The notes under the pieces were generated by a model. That model did no database searches and was not told the origin of the DNA. It saw only the letters and a program-made list of their open reading frames with translations. From Streptococcus parasanguinis (GTDB taxonomy: Bacteria > Bacillota > Bacilli > Lactobacillales > Streptococcaceae), in contig JAGZKI010000038.1 in NCBI GenBank assembly GCA_018365265.1, positions 1-24,240 on the forward strand: a stretch of 24,240 nucleotides of DNA, in the 5' to 3' direction. This document shows, piece after piece, positions 1 to 7,121 of this stretch. How positions within the stretch are numbered: position 1 is the stretch's first letter; every line of letters begins with the position of its first letter. Position numbers and translations under genes: made by a program.

Positions 1-670
1 GTCTGTTGACACCATGGTTGACAATATCGAAAAAGCTAACATTATCTTCTTTGCAGGTGGCTTCTCAGCAGCGGATGAACCAGATGGATCAGCTAAATTT
101 ATCGTGAACATCTTGCTTAATGAAAAAGTACGTGCAGCCATTGACAGCTTCATCGAACGTGGTGGTTTGATTATTGGTATCTGTAACGGATTCCAAGCCC
201 TTGTTAAATCAGGTCTTCTTCCATACGGTAACTTTGAAGATGCAAGCAGTACAAGTCCAACCCTCTTCTACAATGATGCCAACCAACACGTGGCTAAGAT
301 GGTTGAAACACGGATTGCCAACACGAACTCACCATGGCTTGCCGGAGTAGAAGTTGGTGACATTCATGCCATCCCAGTATCACACGGTGAAGGTAAATTT
401 GTCGTGACAACTGAGGAATTCGCAGAGCTTCGTGATAATGGTCAAATCTTTACCCAATATGTTGACTTCGAAGGGAAGCCAAGCATGGATTCAAAATACA
501 ATCCTAATGGATCTGTCAATGCGATTGAAGGTATCACAAGTAAGAATGGTCAAATTATTGGGAAGATGGGTCACTCAGAACGTTTCGAAAACGGTCTCTT
601 CCAAAATATTCCAGGAAATAAAGATCAACATCTCTTTGCATCAGCGGTTAAATACTTTACTGGAAAATAA
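1..670 (+). CDS. purL: Phosphoribosylformylglycinamidine synthase, C-terminal glutaminase part (5' truncated by window)
   Basis: This is the 3' end of the large single-chain FGAM synthase, which converts fGAR, glutamine and ATP to FGAM in purine synthesis. The reading frame is open from base 2, so the gene starts upstream of the window; the ATG at position 14 is internal. What remains is the class I glutamine amidotransferase domain. GICNGFQALV carries the nucleophile Cys, SHGEGKF follows, and GHSERFENG near the C-terminus holds the His/Glu of the triad. The glutaminase domain is fused to the C-terminus, as in the long PurL form, rather than being a separate PurQ. The TAA stop lies 12 bases before purF, which fits one transcript. 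The identification is secure; only the truncation limits it. Confidence 0.95.
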   Translation, partial: SVDTMVDNIEKANIIFFAGGFSAADEPDGSAKFIVNILLNEKVRAAIDSFIERGGLIIGICNGFQALVKSGLLPYGNFEDASSTSPTLFYNDANQHVAKMVETRIANTNSPWLAGVEVGDIHAIPVSHGEGKFVVTTEEFAELRDNGQIFTQYVDFEGKPSMDSKYNPNGSVNAIEGITSKNGQIIGKMGHSERFENGLFQNIPGNKDQHLFASAVKYFTGK

Positions 671-682
671 AAGGTATACAAA

Positions 683-2122
683 ATGACATACGAAGTTAAA
701 TCTCTTAATGAAGAATGTGGTATTTTTGGGATCTGGGGACACCCAGATGCTGCAAAACTGACTTATTTCGGATTACACAGTCTTCAACACCGTGGTCAAG
801 AAGGGGCGGGGATCCTTTCGAATGATGCGGGTCAACTAAAACGGTATCGTGACACGGGTCTTCTCTCAGAAGTGTTTCGGAATCCTGCTAACTTGGATAA
901 GTTGACGGGAACGGGAGCGATTGGCCATGTTCGCTATGCGACAGCTGGGGAAGCTTCGGTGGATAACATTCAGCCCTTCCTCTTTCGCTTTCATGATACC
1001 CAGTTTGGACTGGCCCACAACGGGAATTTGACCAATGCCAAGTCCCTTAAACGGGAGTTGGAAAATAACGGAGCGATCTTTAGCTCAACTTCTGATTCAG
1101 AAATCTTGGCCCACTTGATTCGTCGGAGCCACAACCCTTCTTTCATGGGTAAGGTGAAAGAAGCCCTGAATACGGTGAAAGGTGGATTTGCTTACCTTCT
1201 CATGCTGGAAGATAAGCTGATTGCGGCCTTGGATCCAAATGGTTTCCGTCCTCTTTCGATTGGGAAAATGGCCAATGGCGCTATCGTAGTTTCCTCTGAA
1301 ACCTGTGCCTTTGAAGTGGTTGGTGCTGAGTGGATCCGCGATGTGAATCCAGGTGAAGTCGTGATCATCGATGATAACGGCATCACTTACGATAACTATA
1401 CAACGGACACCCAATTGGCTGTTTGCTCGATGGAGTATATCTACTTTGCCCGTCCGGACTCCAATATCCAAGGGGTCAATGTCCATACAGCACGTAAACG
1501 TATGGGCGCTCAATTGGCACGTGAATTCAAACATGAAGCAGATATTGTTGTCGGTGTACCGAACTCTTCACTTAGTGCAGCCATGGGATTTGCGGAAGAA
1601 TCTGGCCTACCAAATGAAATGGGCTTGATTAAAAACCAATATACCCAACGGACCTTTATTCAACCGACACAAGAATTACGTGAGCAAGGGGTTCGGATGA
1701 AGCTCTCTGCCGTATCCGGTGTCGTGAAAGGCAAACGGGTTGTCATGATCGATGATTCTATCGTACGTGGGACAACATCACGTCGGATTGTGAAGTTATT
1801 GAAAGAAGCAGGAGCTACAGAGGTCCACGTAGCAATCGGTAGCCCAGCCCTTGCCTACCCATGTTTCTACGGAATCGATATTCAAACACGTAAAGAATTA
1901 ATTGCTGCCAATCATACAGTAGAGGAAACGCGCGATATCATTGGTGCAGATAGCTTGACGTATTTGTCAATCGATGGCTTGATTGATTCTATTGGAATCG
2001 ATACAGATGCCCCAAATGGCGGTCTTTGTGTGGCTTATTTTGATGGAAAATATCCAACACCTTTGTATGACTACGAAGAACGCTATGTGGAAAGTTTGAA
2101 AGAACATACTTCTTTCTATTAA
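683..2122 (+). CDS. purF: Amidophosphoribosyltransferase
   Basis: PurF makes 5-phosphoribosylamine from PRPP and glutamine, the committed step of purine synthesis. The 479-residue protein begins MTYEVKSLNEEC: Cys12 is the expected N-terminal nucleophile after removal of an 11-residue propeptide, as in Bacillus-type PurF. The N-terminal half is the Ntn-hydrolase glutaminase domain (HRGQEGAG, GHVRYATAG). The C-terminal half is a phosphoribosyltransferase with the PRPP loop VMIDDSIVRGTTS near residues 354-366. Cysteines matching three of the four Fe-S ligands known from B. subtilis are visible (CSMEYIYF, YPCFYGID, GGLCVAYF). The last position of the C-x-x-C motif is Tyr here, so an intact cluster is doubtful. 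AAAGG about 8 bases upstream supports the start. Confidence 0.97.
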   Translation: MTYEVKSLNEECGIFGIWGHPDAAKLTYFGLHSLQHRGQEGAGILSNDAGQLKRYRDTGLLSEVFRNPANLDKLTGTGAIGHVRYATAGEASVDNIQPFLFRFHDTQFGLAHNGNLTNAKSLKRELENNGAIFSSTSDSEILAHLIRRSHNPSFMGKVKEALNTVKGGFAYLLMLEDKLIAALDPNGFRPLSIGKMANGAIVVSSETCAFEVVGAEWIRDVNPGEVVIIDDNGITYDNYTTDTQLAVCSMEYIYFARPDSNIQGVNVHTARKRMGAQLAREFKHEADIVVGVPNSSLSAAMGFAEESGLPNEMGLIKNQYTQRTFIQPTQELREQGVRMKLSAVSGVVKGKRVVMIDDSIVRGTTSRRIVKLLKEAGATEVHVAIGSPALAYPCFYGIDIQTRKELIAANHTVEETRDIIGADSLTYLSIDGLIDSIGIDTDAPNGGLCVAYFDGKYPTPLYDYEERYVESLKEHTSFY

Positions 2123-2152
2123 GAGCAGTGCAAAAGAAAAGGAATGAAACAA

Positions 2153-3175
2153 ATGACAAATAAAAATGCGTATGCACAGTCTGGTGTGGATGTTGAAGCG
2201 GGTTATGAAGTTGTTGAACGGATCAAAAAGCACGTAGCTCGTACGGAACGCGCAGGTGTTATGGGAGCTCTTGGTGGCTTCGGTGGCATGTTTGACCTTT
2301 CAAAAACAGGTGTCAAAGAGCCCGTTTTGATCTCAGGTACAGATGGTGTCGGTACTAAACTCATGCTTGCTATTAAGTACGACAAACACGATACGATCGG
2401 TCAAGACTGTGTGGCCATGTGTGTTAACGATATCATCGCTGCAGGTGCTGAGCCCCTTTACTTCCTTGACTATATCGCAACTGGCAAAAATGAACCAGCT
2501 AAATTAGAGCAAGTCGTTGCTGGTGTTGCTGAAGGTTGTGTGCAGGCTGGTGCTGCCCTTATCGGTGGGGAAACGGCTGAAATGCCTGGTATGTATGGTG
2601 AAGACGACTATGATTTGGCTGGGTTTGCTGTCGGTGTAGCAGAAAAATCTCAAATCATCGACGGTTCAAAAGTAGCTGAAGGGGATGTGATTCTTGGACT
2701 TGCTTCAAGCGGTATCCACTCAAATGGTTACTCACTTGTTCGTCGTGTCTTTGCGGATTACACAGGGGAAGAAGTTCTCCCAGAATTGGAAGGGGAGAAA
2801 CTTAAAGACGTTCTTTTGGAGCCAACTCGTATCTACGTCAAAGCAGCATTGCCACTCATCAAAGAAGAATTGGTCAACGGAATTGCCCACATCACAGGTG
2901 GTGGTTTCATCGAAAATGTACCACGTATGTTCTCAGATGACTTGGCTGCTGAAATTGACGAAAGCAAAGTCCCAGTTCTTCCAATTTTCAAAGCTCTTGA
3001 AAAATATGGCCAAATTAAACATGAAGAAATGTTTGAAATCTTCAACATGGGGATTGGTCTCATGCTTGCAGTGAAACCAGAAAATGTAGAACGTGTCAAA
3101 GAACTTCTTGACGAACCTGTTTATGAAATTGGTCGCATCGTGAAGAAGACAGATGCAAGTGTGGTGATAAAATAA
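2153..3175 (+). CDS. purM: Phosphoribosylformylglycinamidine cyclo-ligase (AIR synthetase)
   Basis: PurM closes the imidazole ring, turning FGAM into AIR with ATP. The 340-residue protein shows family motifs in order: SGTDGVGTK near the N-terminus, GGETAEMPGMY in the middle and ITGGGFIENVPR in the C-terminal half. I chose the ATG at 2153 (MTNKNAYAQSGVDVEAGYE) over the in-frame ATG at 2144. AAGGA at 2139-2143 is 9 bases from 2153 but would directly abut 2144, and MTNKNAY is the family N-terminus as I recall it. It lies 30 bases behind purF in the same transcript. An unusual structured stretch separates it from purN. Confidence 0.96.
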   Translation: MTNKNAYAQSGVDVEAGYEVVERIKKHVARTERAGVMGALGGFGGMFDLSKTGVKEPVLISGTDGVGTKLMLAIKYDKHDTIGQDCVAMCVNDIIAAGAEPLYFLDYIATGKNEPAKLEQVVAGVAEGCVQAGAALIGGETAEMPGMYGEDDYDLAGFAVGVAEKSQIIDGSKVAEGDVILGLASSGIHSNGYSLVRRVFADYTGEEVLPELEGEKLKDVLLEPTRIYVKAALPLIKEELVNGIAHITGGGFIENVPRMFSDDLAAEIDESKVPVLPIFKALEKYGQIKHEEMFEIFNMGIGLMLAVKPENVERVKELLDEPVYEIGRIVKKTDASVVIK

Positions 3176-3347
3176 TGGTGCTATCACCATTTTGTACGGA
3201 GAAATTGTAGAAAGGAGTGTTTAGTTAGTATGCCTAACTGAACACGGGACTCATTTTCTAGGAAAAAAGAGAAATCATTTTGTGTGCAAGCACCCAGCAA
3301 TGATTTCCTATTTTTCTACGAAACTGTTCGGCTAGCCGAAACGTCCC
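3174..3347 (+). repeat. Multi-stem structured element between purM and purN
   Basis: Four inverted repeats lie back to back. A 7-bp hairpin, AATGGTG / CACCATT, is at 3174-3191. A 12-bp stem with one wobble, GTGTTTAGTTAG / CTAACTGAACAC, is at 3217-3228 and 3234-3245. A long imperfect stem pairs 3262-3279 with 3299-3316, with core AAATCATT / AATGATTT. A perfect 14-base palindrome, TTCGGCTAGCCGAA, is at 3327-3340. GGGAC (3246-3250) and GTCCC (3343-3347) can close the last two stems into one domain that would stack on the 12-bp stem. There is no T-tract, so it is not an ordinary terminator. It may be a small mobile repeat or a cis-acting RNA; I do not recognise it as BOX or RUP. Confidence 0.6.
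3211..3217 (+). promoter_or_regulatory. Displaced Shine-Dalgarno candidate for purN
   Basis: AAAGGAG is the only good ribosome-binding sequence upstream of purN, but it lies about 142 bases from the ATG at 3360. The bases just before that ATG (TTTGTATCGAAT) hold no purine-rich site. If 3217-3347 folds as predicted, AAAGGAG is followed by helices and then 12 unpaired bases before the start codon. Confidence 0.4.
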
Positions 3348-3359
3348 TTTGTATCGAAT

Positions 3360-3908
3360 ATGAAGATTGCTGTATTTGCCTCTGGCAACGGCTCAAACTT
3401 CCAGGTGATTGCGGAACAATTCCCAGTTGAATTTGTCTTTTCAGATCACCGGGATGCCTATGTCTTAGAACGTGCCAAAAATCTAGGTGTGGCTAGCCAT
3501 GCCTTTGAGCTCAAAGAATTTGACAATAAAGTGGCTTACGAAGAAGCTATCGTCAAACTCTTGGATGAACACCAGATTGATTTGGTTTGTTTGGCCGGTT
3601 ATATGAAAATCGTCGGTCCAACCTTGCTAGCAGCTTATGAAGGTCGTATTATCAATATTCATCCCGCCTACCTTCCAGAATTTCCAGGTGCTCATGGTAT
3701 TGAGGATGCTTGGAATGCTGGTGTCGACCAGTCTGGCGTGACCATTCACTGGGTGGATTCTGGCGTTGATACCGGTAAGGTTATCAAACAAGTCCGTGTT
3801 CCTCGTCTTGAAGGTGATACCCTTGATAGTTTCGAAACTCGCATCCATGAAACAGAGTACAAGCTCTATCCAGAAGTGTTGGATAGTTTGGGCGTAGAGA
3901 GAAAATAA
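3360..3908 (+). CDS. purN: Phosphoribosylglycinamide formyltransferase (folate dependent)
   Basis: PurN transfers a formyl group from 10-formyltetrahydrofolate to GAR, giving fGAR. The 182-residue length is normal. It opens with MKIAVFASGNGSNFQ, a phosphate-binding loop at residues 9-14. NIHPAYLPEFPGAHGI near residues 98-113 carries the catalytic Asn/His, and HWVDSGVDTGKVI carries the catalytic Asp. The ATG at 3360 gives the family N-terminus, yet no Shine-Dalgarno precedes it at normal distance; the nearest good one is beyond the folded element at 3217-3347. Translation may be weak or structure-dependent. Function is clear; how it is translated is open. As I recall it, pneumococcus has a vanZ-like gene between purN and purH, which is absent here. 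Confidence 0.95.
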   Translation: MKIAVFASGNGSNFQVIAEQFPVEFVFSDHRDAYVLERAKNLGVASHAFELKEFDNKVAYEEAIVKLLDEHQIDLVCLAGYMKIVGPTLLAAYEGRIINIHPAYLPEFPGAHGIEDAWNAGVDQSGVTIHWVDSGVDTGKVIKQVRVPRLEGDTLDSFETRIHETEYKLYPEVLDSLGVERK

Positions 3909-3983
3909 GAAAGCGCTAGAGCTGAAAGATAATTTTCGACTGTAGCAGATAAAGAACTTTTTTAAAAAAGGAAAAGAGAGAAA

Positions 3984-5531
3984 ATGACTAAACGAGCACT
4001 TATTTCAGTCTCAGATAAAGCGGGCATTGTTGAATTTGCCCAAGAACTCAAAAAACTTGGTTGGGACATCATCTCAACAGGTGGTACCAAGGTTGTCCTT
4101 GATAATGCCGGTGTTGATACCATTGCCATTGACGATGTGACTGGTTTCCCAGAAATGATGGACGGACGTGTTAAGACCCTTCACCCAAATATCCACGGTG
4201 GTCTCCTCGCTCGTCGTGACCTCGATAGCCACCTTCAAGCGGCTAAGGATAATCAGATCGAATTAATCGACCTTGTGGTGGTCAATCTTTACCCATTCAA
4301 AGAAACCATCCTTAAACCAGACGTGACTTACGCTGATGCGGTTGAAAACATCGATATCGGTGGTCCATCGATGCTCCGTTCCGCAGCCAAAAACCACGCT
4401 AGCGTAACAGTTGTAGTAGATCCCGCTGATTATGCTGTTGTGCTGGACGAATTGGCAGCAAACGGCGAAACAAGTTACGGAACTCGCCAACGTTTGGCAG
4501 CTAAGGTTTTCCGTCACACAGCAGCTTATGATGCTTTGATTGCGGCATATTTCACTTCTCAAGTGGGTGAAGAAAAACCTGAAAAACTCACTCTAACCTA
4601 TGATCTCAAGCAACCGATGCGTTACGGTGAAAATCCTCAACAAGACGCAGACTTCTATCAAAAAGCTCTTCCTACGGAATACTCCATTGCTTCAGCTAAA
4701 CAGCTAAATGGTAAAGAATTGTCATTTAACAATATCCGTGATGCTGATGCTGCGATCCGGATTATCCGTGATTTCAAAGACCGTCCAACCGTTGTGGCTT
4801 TGAAACACATGAACCCATGTGGGATTGGTCAAGCTGATGACATCGAAACGGCTTGGGATTACGCTTATGAATCTGACCCAGTGTCAATTTTCGGTGGTAT
4901 CGTCGTTCTCAACCGTGAAGTCGACGCTGCGACAGCTACGAAAATGCACGGTGTTTTCCTTGAAATTATCATTGCACCAAGCTATACAGACGAAGCGCTT
5001 GAAATCTTGACTACTAAGAAGAAAAACTTGCGGATCCTTGAATTGCCATTTGATGCTCAAGATGCTAGTGAAGCAGAAGCAGAATATACTGGTGTTGTTG
5101 GAGGTCTCCTCGTTCAAAACCAAGACGTGGTGAAAGAAAGTCCAGCTGACTGGCAAGTGGTGACCAAACGCCAACCAACTGAGACAGAAGCGACAGCTCT
5201 TGAGTTTGCTTGGAAAGCCATCAAGTATGTCAAATCAAACGGTATCATTGTGACTAACGACCACATGACACTTGGTGTTGGTCCTGGTCAAACTAACCGT
5301 GTGGCTTCCGTCCGCATCGCCATTGATCAAGCTAAAGACCGTCTTGATGGCGCTGTTCTTGCTTCAGATGCCTTCTTCCCATTTGCAGATAACGTGGAAG
5401 AAATCGCTAAAGCAGGCATCAAGGCGATCATCCAACCGGGTGGATCAGTACGTGACCAAGAGTCCATCGAAGCGGCTGATAAACATGGTTTAACCATGAT
5501 CTTTACGGGTGTAAGACATTTTAGACATTAA
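3984..5531 (+). CDS. purH: Bifunctional AICAR transformylase / IMP cyclohydrolase
   Basis: PurH performs the last two steps to IMP: formylation of AICAR, then ring closure. The 515-residue protein has the usual two parts. An N-terminal MGS-like cyclohydrolase domain covers about residues 1-200 (STGGTKV, GRVKTLHPNIHGG). A C-terminal transformylase domain carries KHMNPCG with its catalytic Lys-His pair and ends in QPGGSVRDQES...GVRHFRH. AAGGA and GAGAGA upstream support the ATG at 3984. The gene is intact, but its last 25 codons recur in diverged form at 6990-7067 beyond the TetR/HXXEE pair, so its 3' end was probably exchanged when that pair arrived. Confidence 0.97.
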   Translation: MTKRALISVSDKAGIVEFAQELKKLGWDIISTGGTKVVLDNAGVDTIAIDDVTGFPEMMDGRVKTLHPNIHGGLLARRDLDSHLQAAKDNQIELIDLVVVNLYPFKETILKPDVTYADAVENIDIGGPSMLRSAAKNHASVTVVVDPADYAVVLDELAANGETSYGTRQRLAAKVFRHTAAYDALIAAYFTSQVGEEKPEKLTLTYDLKQPMRYGENPQQDADFYQKALPTEYSIASAKQLNGKELSFNNIRDADAAIRIIRDFKDRPTVVALKHMNPCGIGQADDIETAWDYAYESDPVSIFGGIVVLNREVDAATATKMHGVFLEIIIAPSYTDEALEILTTKKKNLRILELPFDAQDASEAEAEYTGVVGGLLVQNQDVVKESPADWQVVTKRQPTETEATALEFAWKAIKYVKSNGIIVTNDHMTLGVGPGQTNRVASVRIAIDQAKDRLDGAVLASDAFFPFADNVEEIAKAGIKAIIQPGGSVRDQESIEAADKHGLTMIFTGVRHFRH

Positions 5532-5583
5532 TGGGTATTTAAAAATTAGCTCATTCTCAACTATGATGAATGATTTATTGCTA

Positions 5584-5620
5584 ACAAAAAGAGAAGATAC
5601 AAGCGGTCTTCTCTTTTTGT
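5584..5620. terminator. Bidirectional Rho-independent terminator after purH
   Basis: A perfect 14-bp stem (5584-5597 with 5607-5620) has a 9-base loop and carries CTCTTTTTGT on each strand. It can end purH transcription on + and tetR transcription on -. Confidence 0.85.
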
Positions 5621-5713
5621 ATGTCTAAAATAATAAGCATTTTAGTGTTAGAAATTATTAAAATGATTTGTTAGAACTGTTCATGACTAATCTCGAAAAA
5701 CTCAGTTTCTCAC

Positions 5714-6256
5714 TTAACTATTTTTCATACGTTTTATAGTGTTTAAGGTTGTTGTGACTAGCTCGTTAACAGGCATGGCTTTATAATCTCCTTTTAACCA
5801 TTCATCAAAAACATTGTAAAGACCACCGATAATAAATCTACTATCATAATTGATTTGTCTTTGCGTACTGTTTGTGATATGCCAAGGTGCCTTTATGCTA
5901 GTATAAACAGCAGGAAGCTTATCATACCACCTTTGTAAAACAAGTGCTTGCAATCTTGCATCTTGCAAAATTTTTAATGGTTCAGTGTACTGGCTCCAGT
6001 ACTGAAAAAATAAGTTTACAAGATCCTCAAAATCATCCAATTTTTCTGTTTGAAGTTCGATAATATATCTCTGGATTAAGCGGTCGATATAGTTCGTGAG
6101 GACTTCCTCTTTTGAATGGTAATAACGATAAAACGTTCGTCTAGCAATCTGAGCATGTTCGCTGAGTTCAGCAATGCTGATATTTTGGAGAGACTTCTTA
6201 GTTGCTAATAAATCGAACAAGGCTTCTTCCAGCCATTGCCGCGTTTGATATTCCAT
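5714..6256 (-). CDS. TetR/AcrR-family transcriptional regulator
   Basis: This is a 180-residue DNA-binding protein. The N-terminal helix-turn-helix spans about residues 26-47 (SIAELSEHAQIARRTFYRYY), with the RTFYRYYHSKEE recognition-helix signature of TetR proteins. The C-terminal ligand domain is helical with no strong resemblance that I can name. AGGAAAGGA about 8 bases before the ATG supports the start. It is divergent from the HXXEE membrane protein at 6424, separated by 167 bases that hold palindromes suited to a TetR dimer, so it most likely controls that gene and itself. The stretch is visibly more AT-rich than the flanking pur genes and lies between two purH 3' ends, which points to acquired DNA. 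The ligand is unknown. Confidence 0.85.
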   Translation of the reverse strand: MEYQTRQWLEEALFDLLATKKSLQNISIAELSEHAQIARRTFYRYYHSKEEVLTNYIDRLIQRYIIELQTEKLDDFEDLVNLFFQYWSQYTEPLKILQDARLQALVLQRWYDKLPAVYTSIKAPWHITNSTQRQINYDSRFIIGGLYNVFDEWLKGDYKAMPVNELVTTTLNTIKRMKNS

Positions 6257-6276
6257 GGTATTTTTCCTTTCCTGTC

Positions 6277-6297
6277 ACACTTTTGGTCAAACTGTGC
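6277..6297. promoter_or_regulatory. Possible TetR operator (imperfect palindrome)
   Basis: CACACTTT tggtc AAACTGTG is a palindrome with one mismatch per arm, between the tetR start and the + promoter. It suits a dimeric regulator, but no binding site for this protein is known. Confidence 0.3.
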
Positions 6298-6314
6298 CAA
6301 TTTCACTCAACCTC

Positions 6315-6343
6315 TTGTTTTTGTAACAGTTTGTCTTTATACT
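6315..6343 (+). promoter_or_regulatory. Sigma-A promoter for the HXXEE gene
   Basis: TTGTTT (6315-6320) and TATACT (6338-6343) are separated by exactly 17 bases. The predicted start leaves a leader of about 75 bases containing the palindrome at 6382-6400. Confidence 0.6.
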
Positions 6344-6381
6344 AAATGTATTGCGCGTGATATATGATTATCATTTATTCT

Positions 6382-6400
6382 TAACATTGTACAATTGTTA
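6382..6400. promoter_or_regulatory. Palindrome TAACATTGTACAATTGTTA, candidate operator
   Basis: The centre ATTGTACAAT is a perfect 10-base palindrome, and the flanking TAAC / GTTA extends it with a one-base offset. It lies in the 5' leader of the HXXEE gene, where a bound TetR dimer could block transcription. The functional assignment is inference. Confidence 0.4.
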
Positions 6401-6423
6401 GTTGTTAGTAAGGAGGTAAAGAG

Positions 6424-6933
6424 ATGAGCATTCTTTTTAATGTTTGGATGCTGCCTATTTTATTTATTTTACATGATTTTGAAGAGATGATCTTTATGCC
6501 CTTGTGGAAAAAACGGCATTATCAAAAGTTACTGTCTTTTAAGAAACCATTCTTTGGTTCTGTCACACAGGGCTCTGCCTTTGCAGTAGGTGTTTTAGAG
6601 GAATTTATCATCCTGGTGTTTATTTCTGGATTCTGCCAAATAACTCACAACAGTTTACTCTATTTATCTTTTGTAATAGCTTATACAGCTCATTTCATCA
6701 TCCATTATATCATGTGCCTGCAATTTAGGGGTTATGTTCCCGGCGTTGTCACAGTAACCCTAGAACTACCAATGGTTTTAATGATTATTTCCCATTATTG
6801 GCCTTCTGAGGTTTCTCTGCTGTCAGTCATTTCATATCTTTTCGTAGCGATGGCATTAGCCTATACGAATCTTAAAGTCATGCACCAAATTATGCCAAAA
6901 ATTCAAACACATCTAGAAAAATACGCGAAATGA
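6424..6933 (+). CDS. HXXEE-domain multipass membrane protein
   Basis: This 169-residue hydrophobic protein has roughly four to five membrane segments. HDFEEM at residues 17-22 is the defining His-x-x-Glu-Glu motif of the HXXEE family. A second Glu pair lies in GVLEEF, and AHFIIHY adds paired histidines, so a buried metal or proton site is plausible. No function is established for the family. AAGGAGG 7 bases before the ATG is a strong ribosome-binding site. It pairs divergently with tetR, a layout typical of a small regulated membrane function. No terminator of its own is obvious before the purH remnant. Confidence 0.8.
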   Translation: MSILFNVWMLPILFILHDFEEMIFMPLWKKRHYQKLLSFKKPFFGSVTQGSAFAVGVLEEFIILVFISGFCQITHNSLLYLSFVIAYTAHFIIHYIMCLQFRGYVPGVVTVTLELPMVLMIISHYWPSEVSLLSVISYLFVAMALAYTNLKVMHQIMPKIQTHLEKYAK

Positions 6934-6989
6934 AAAACGATTAAACGAGAGCTACTTTTTAACCTTTCTGATATAACTGGTTAATGAGC

Positions 6990-7067
6990 GGCCAAGAATC
7001 TATCGAAGTGGCTGATAAATATGGCTTGACTATGATCTTCACAGGAGTGAGACATTTTAGACATTAA
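6990..7067 (+). pseudogene. purH: Detached 3' end of a second purH allele
   Basis: In frame and ending in TAA, this stretch encodes GQESIEVADKYGLTMIFTGV then RHFRH, matching the last 25 codons of the intact purH. Over 77 bases I count about 12 differences from purH, nearly all at third positions, while the final AGACATTTTAGACATTAA is identical. It has no start and no upstream part of the gene. The synonymous pattern shows that it was once a working 3' end. A terminator hairpin follows at once, suggesting that this was the original purH end of the locus. Confidence 0.85.
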
Positions 7068-7073
7068 TCAAAT

Positions 7074-7103
7074 AAGGCACACATCAATGGATGGGTGCCT
7101 TTT
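7074..7103 (+). terminator. Terminator behind the purH remnant
   Basis: AAGGCAC (7074-7080) pairs with GTGCCTT (7095-7101), with inner CAT/ATG pairing and TTTT at the end. It is probably the ancestral purH terminator; on the - strand it also lies just beyond the CHAP gene. Confidence 0.65.
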
Positions 7104-7121
7104 CTGCTAGTTAAGAAGACC

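Noticed and set aside
2144..2152. Earlier ATG for purM
   Set aside because: AAGGA would touch this start codon; 2153 has proper spacing and the family N-terminus.
3956..3969. Palindrome CTTTTTTAAAAAAG upstream of purH
   Set aside because: An A/T palindrome of this kind is easily formed by chance, it lies right before the purH ribosome site, and there is no stable loop or T-tract arrangement for a terminator.
5532..6989. Integrase or attachment-site machinery in the tetR island
   Set aside because: No integrase, transposase or tRNA gene is present; only the duplicated purH end is seen.
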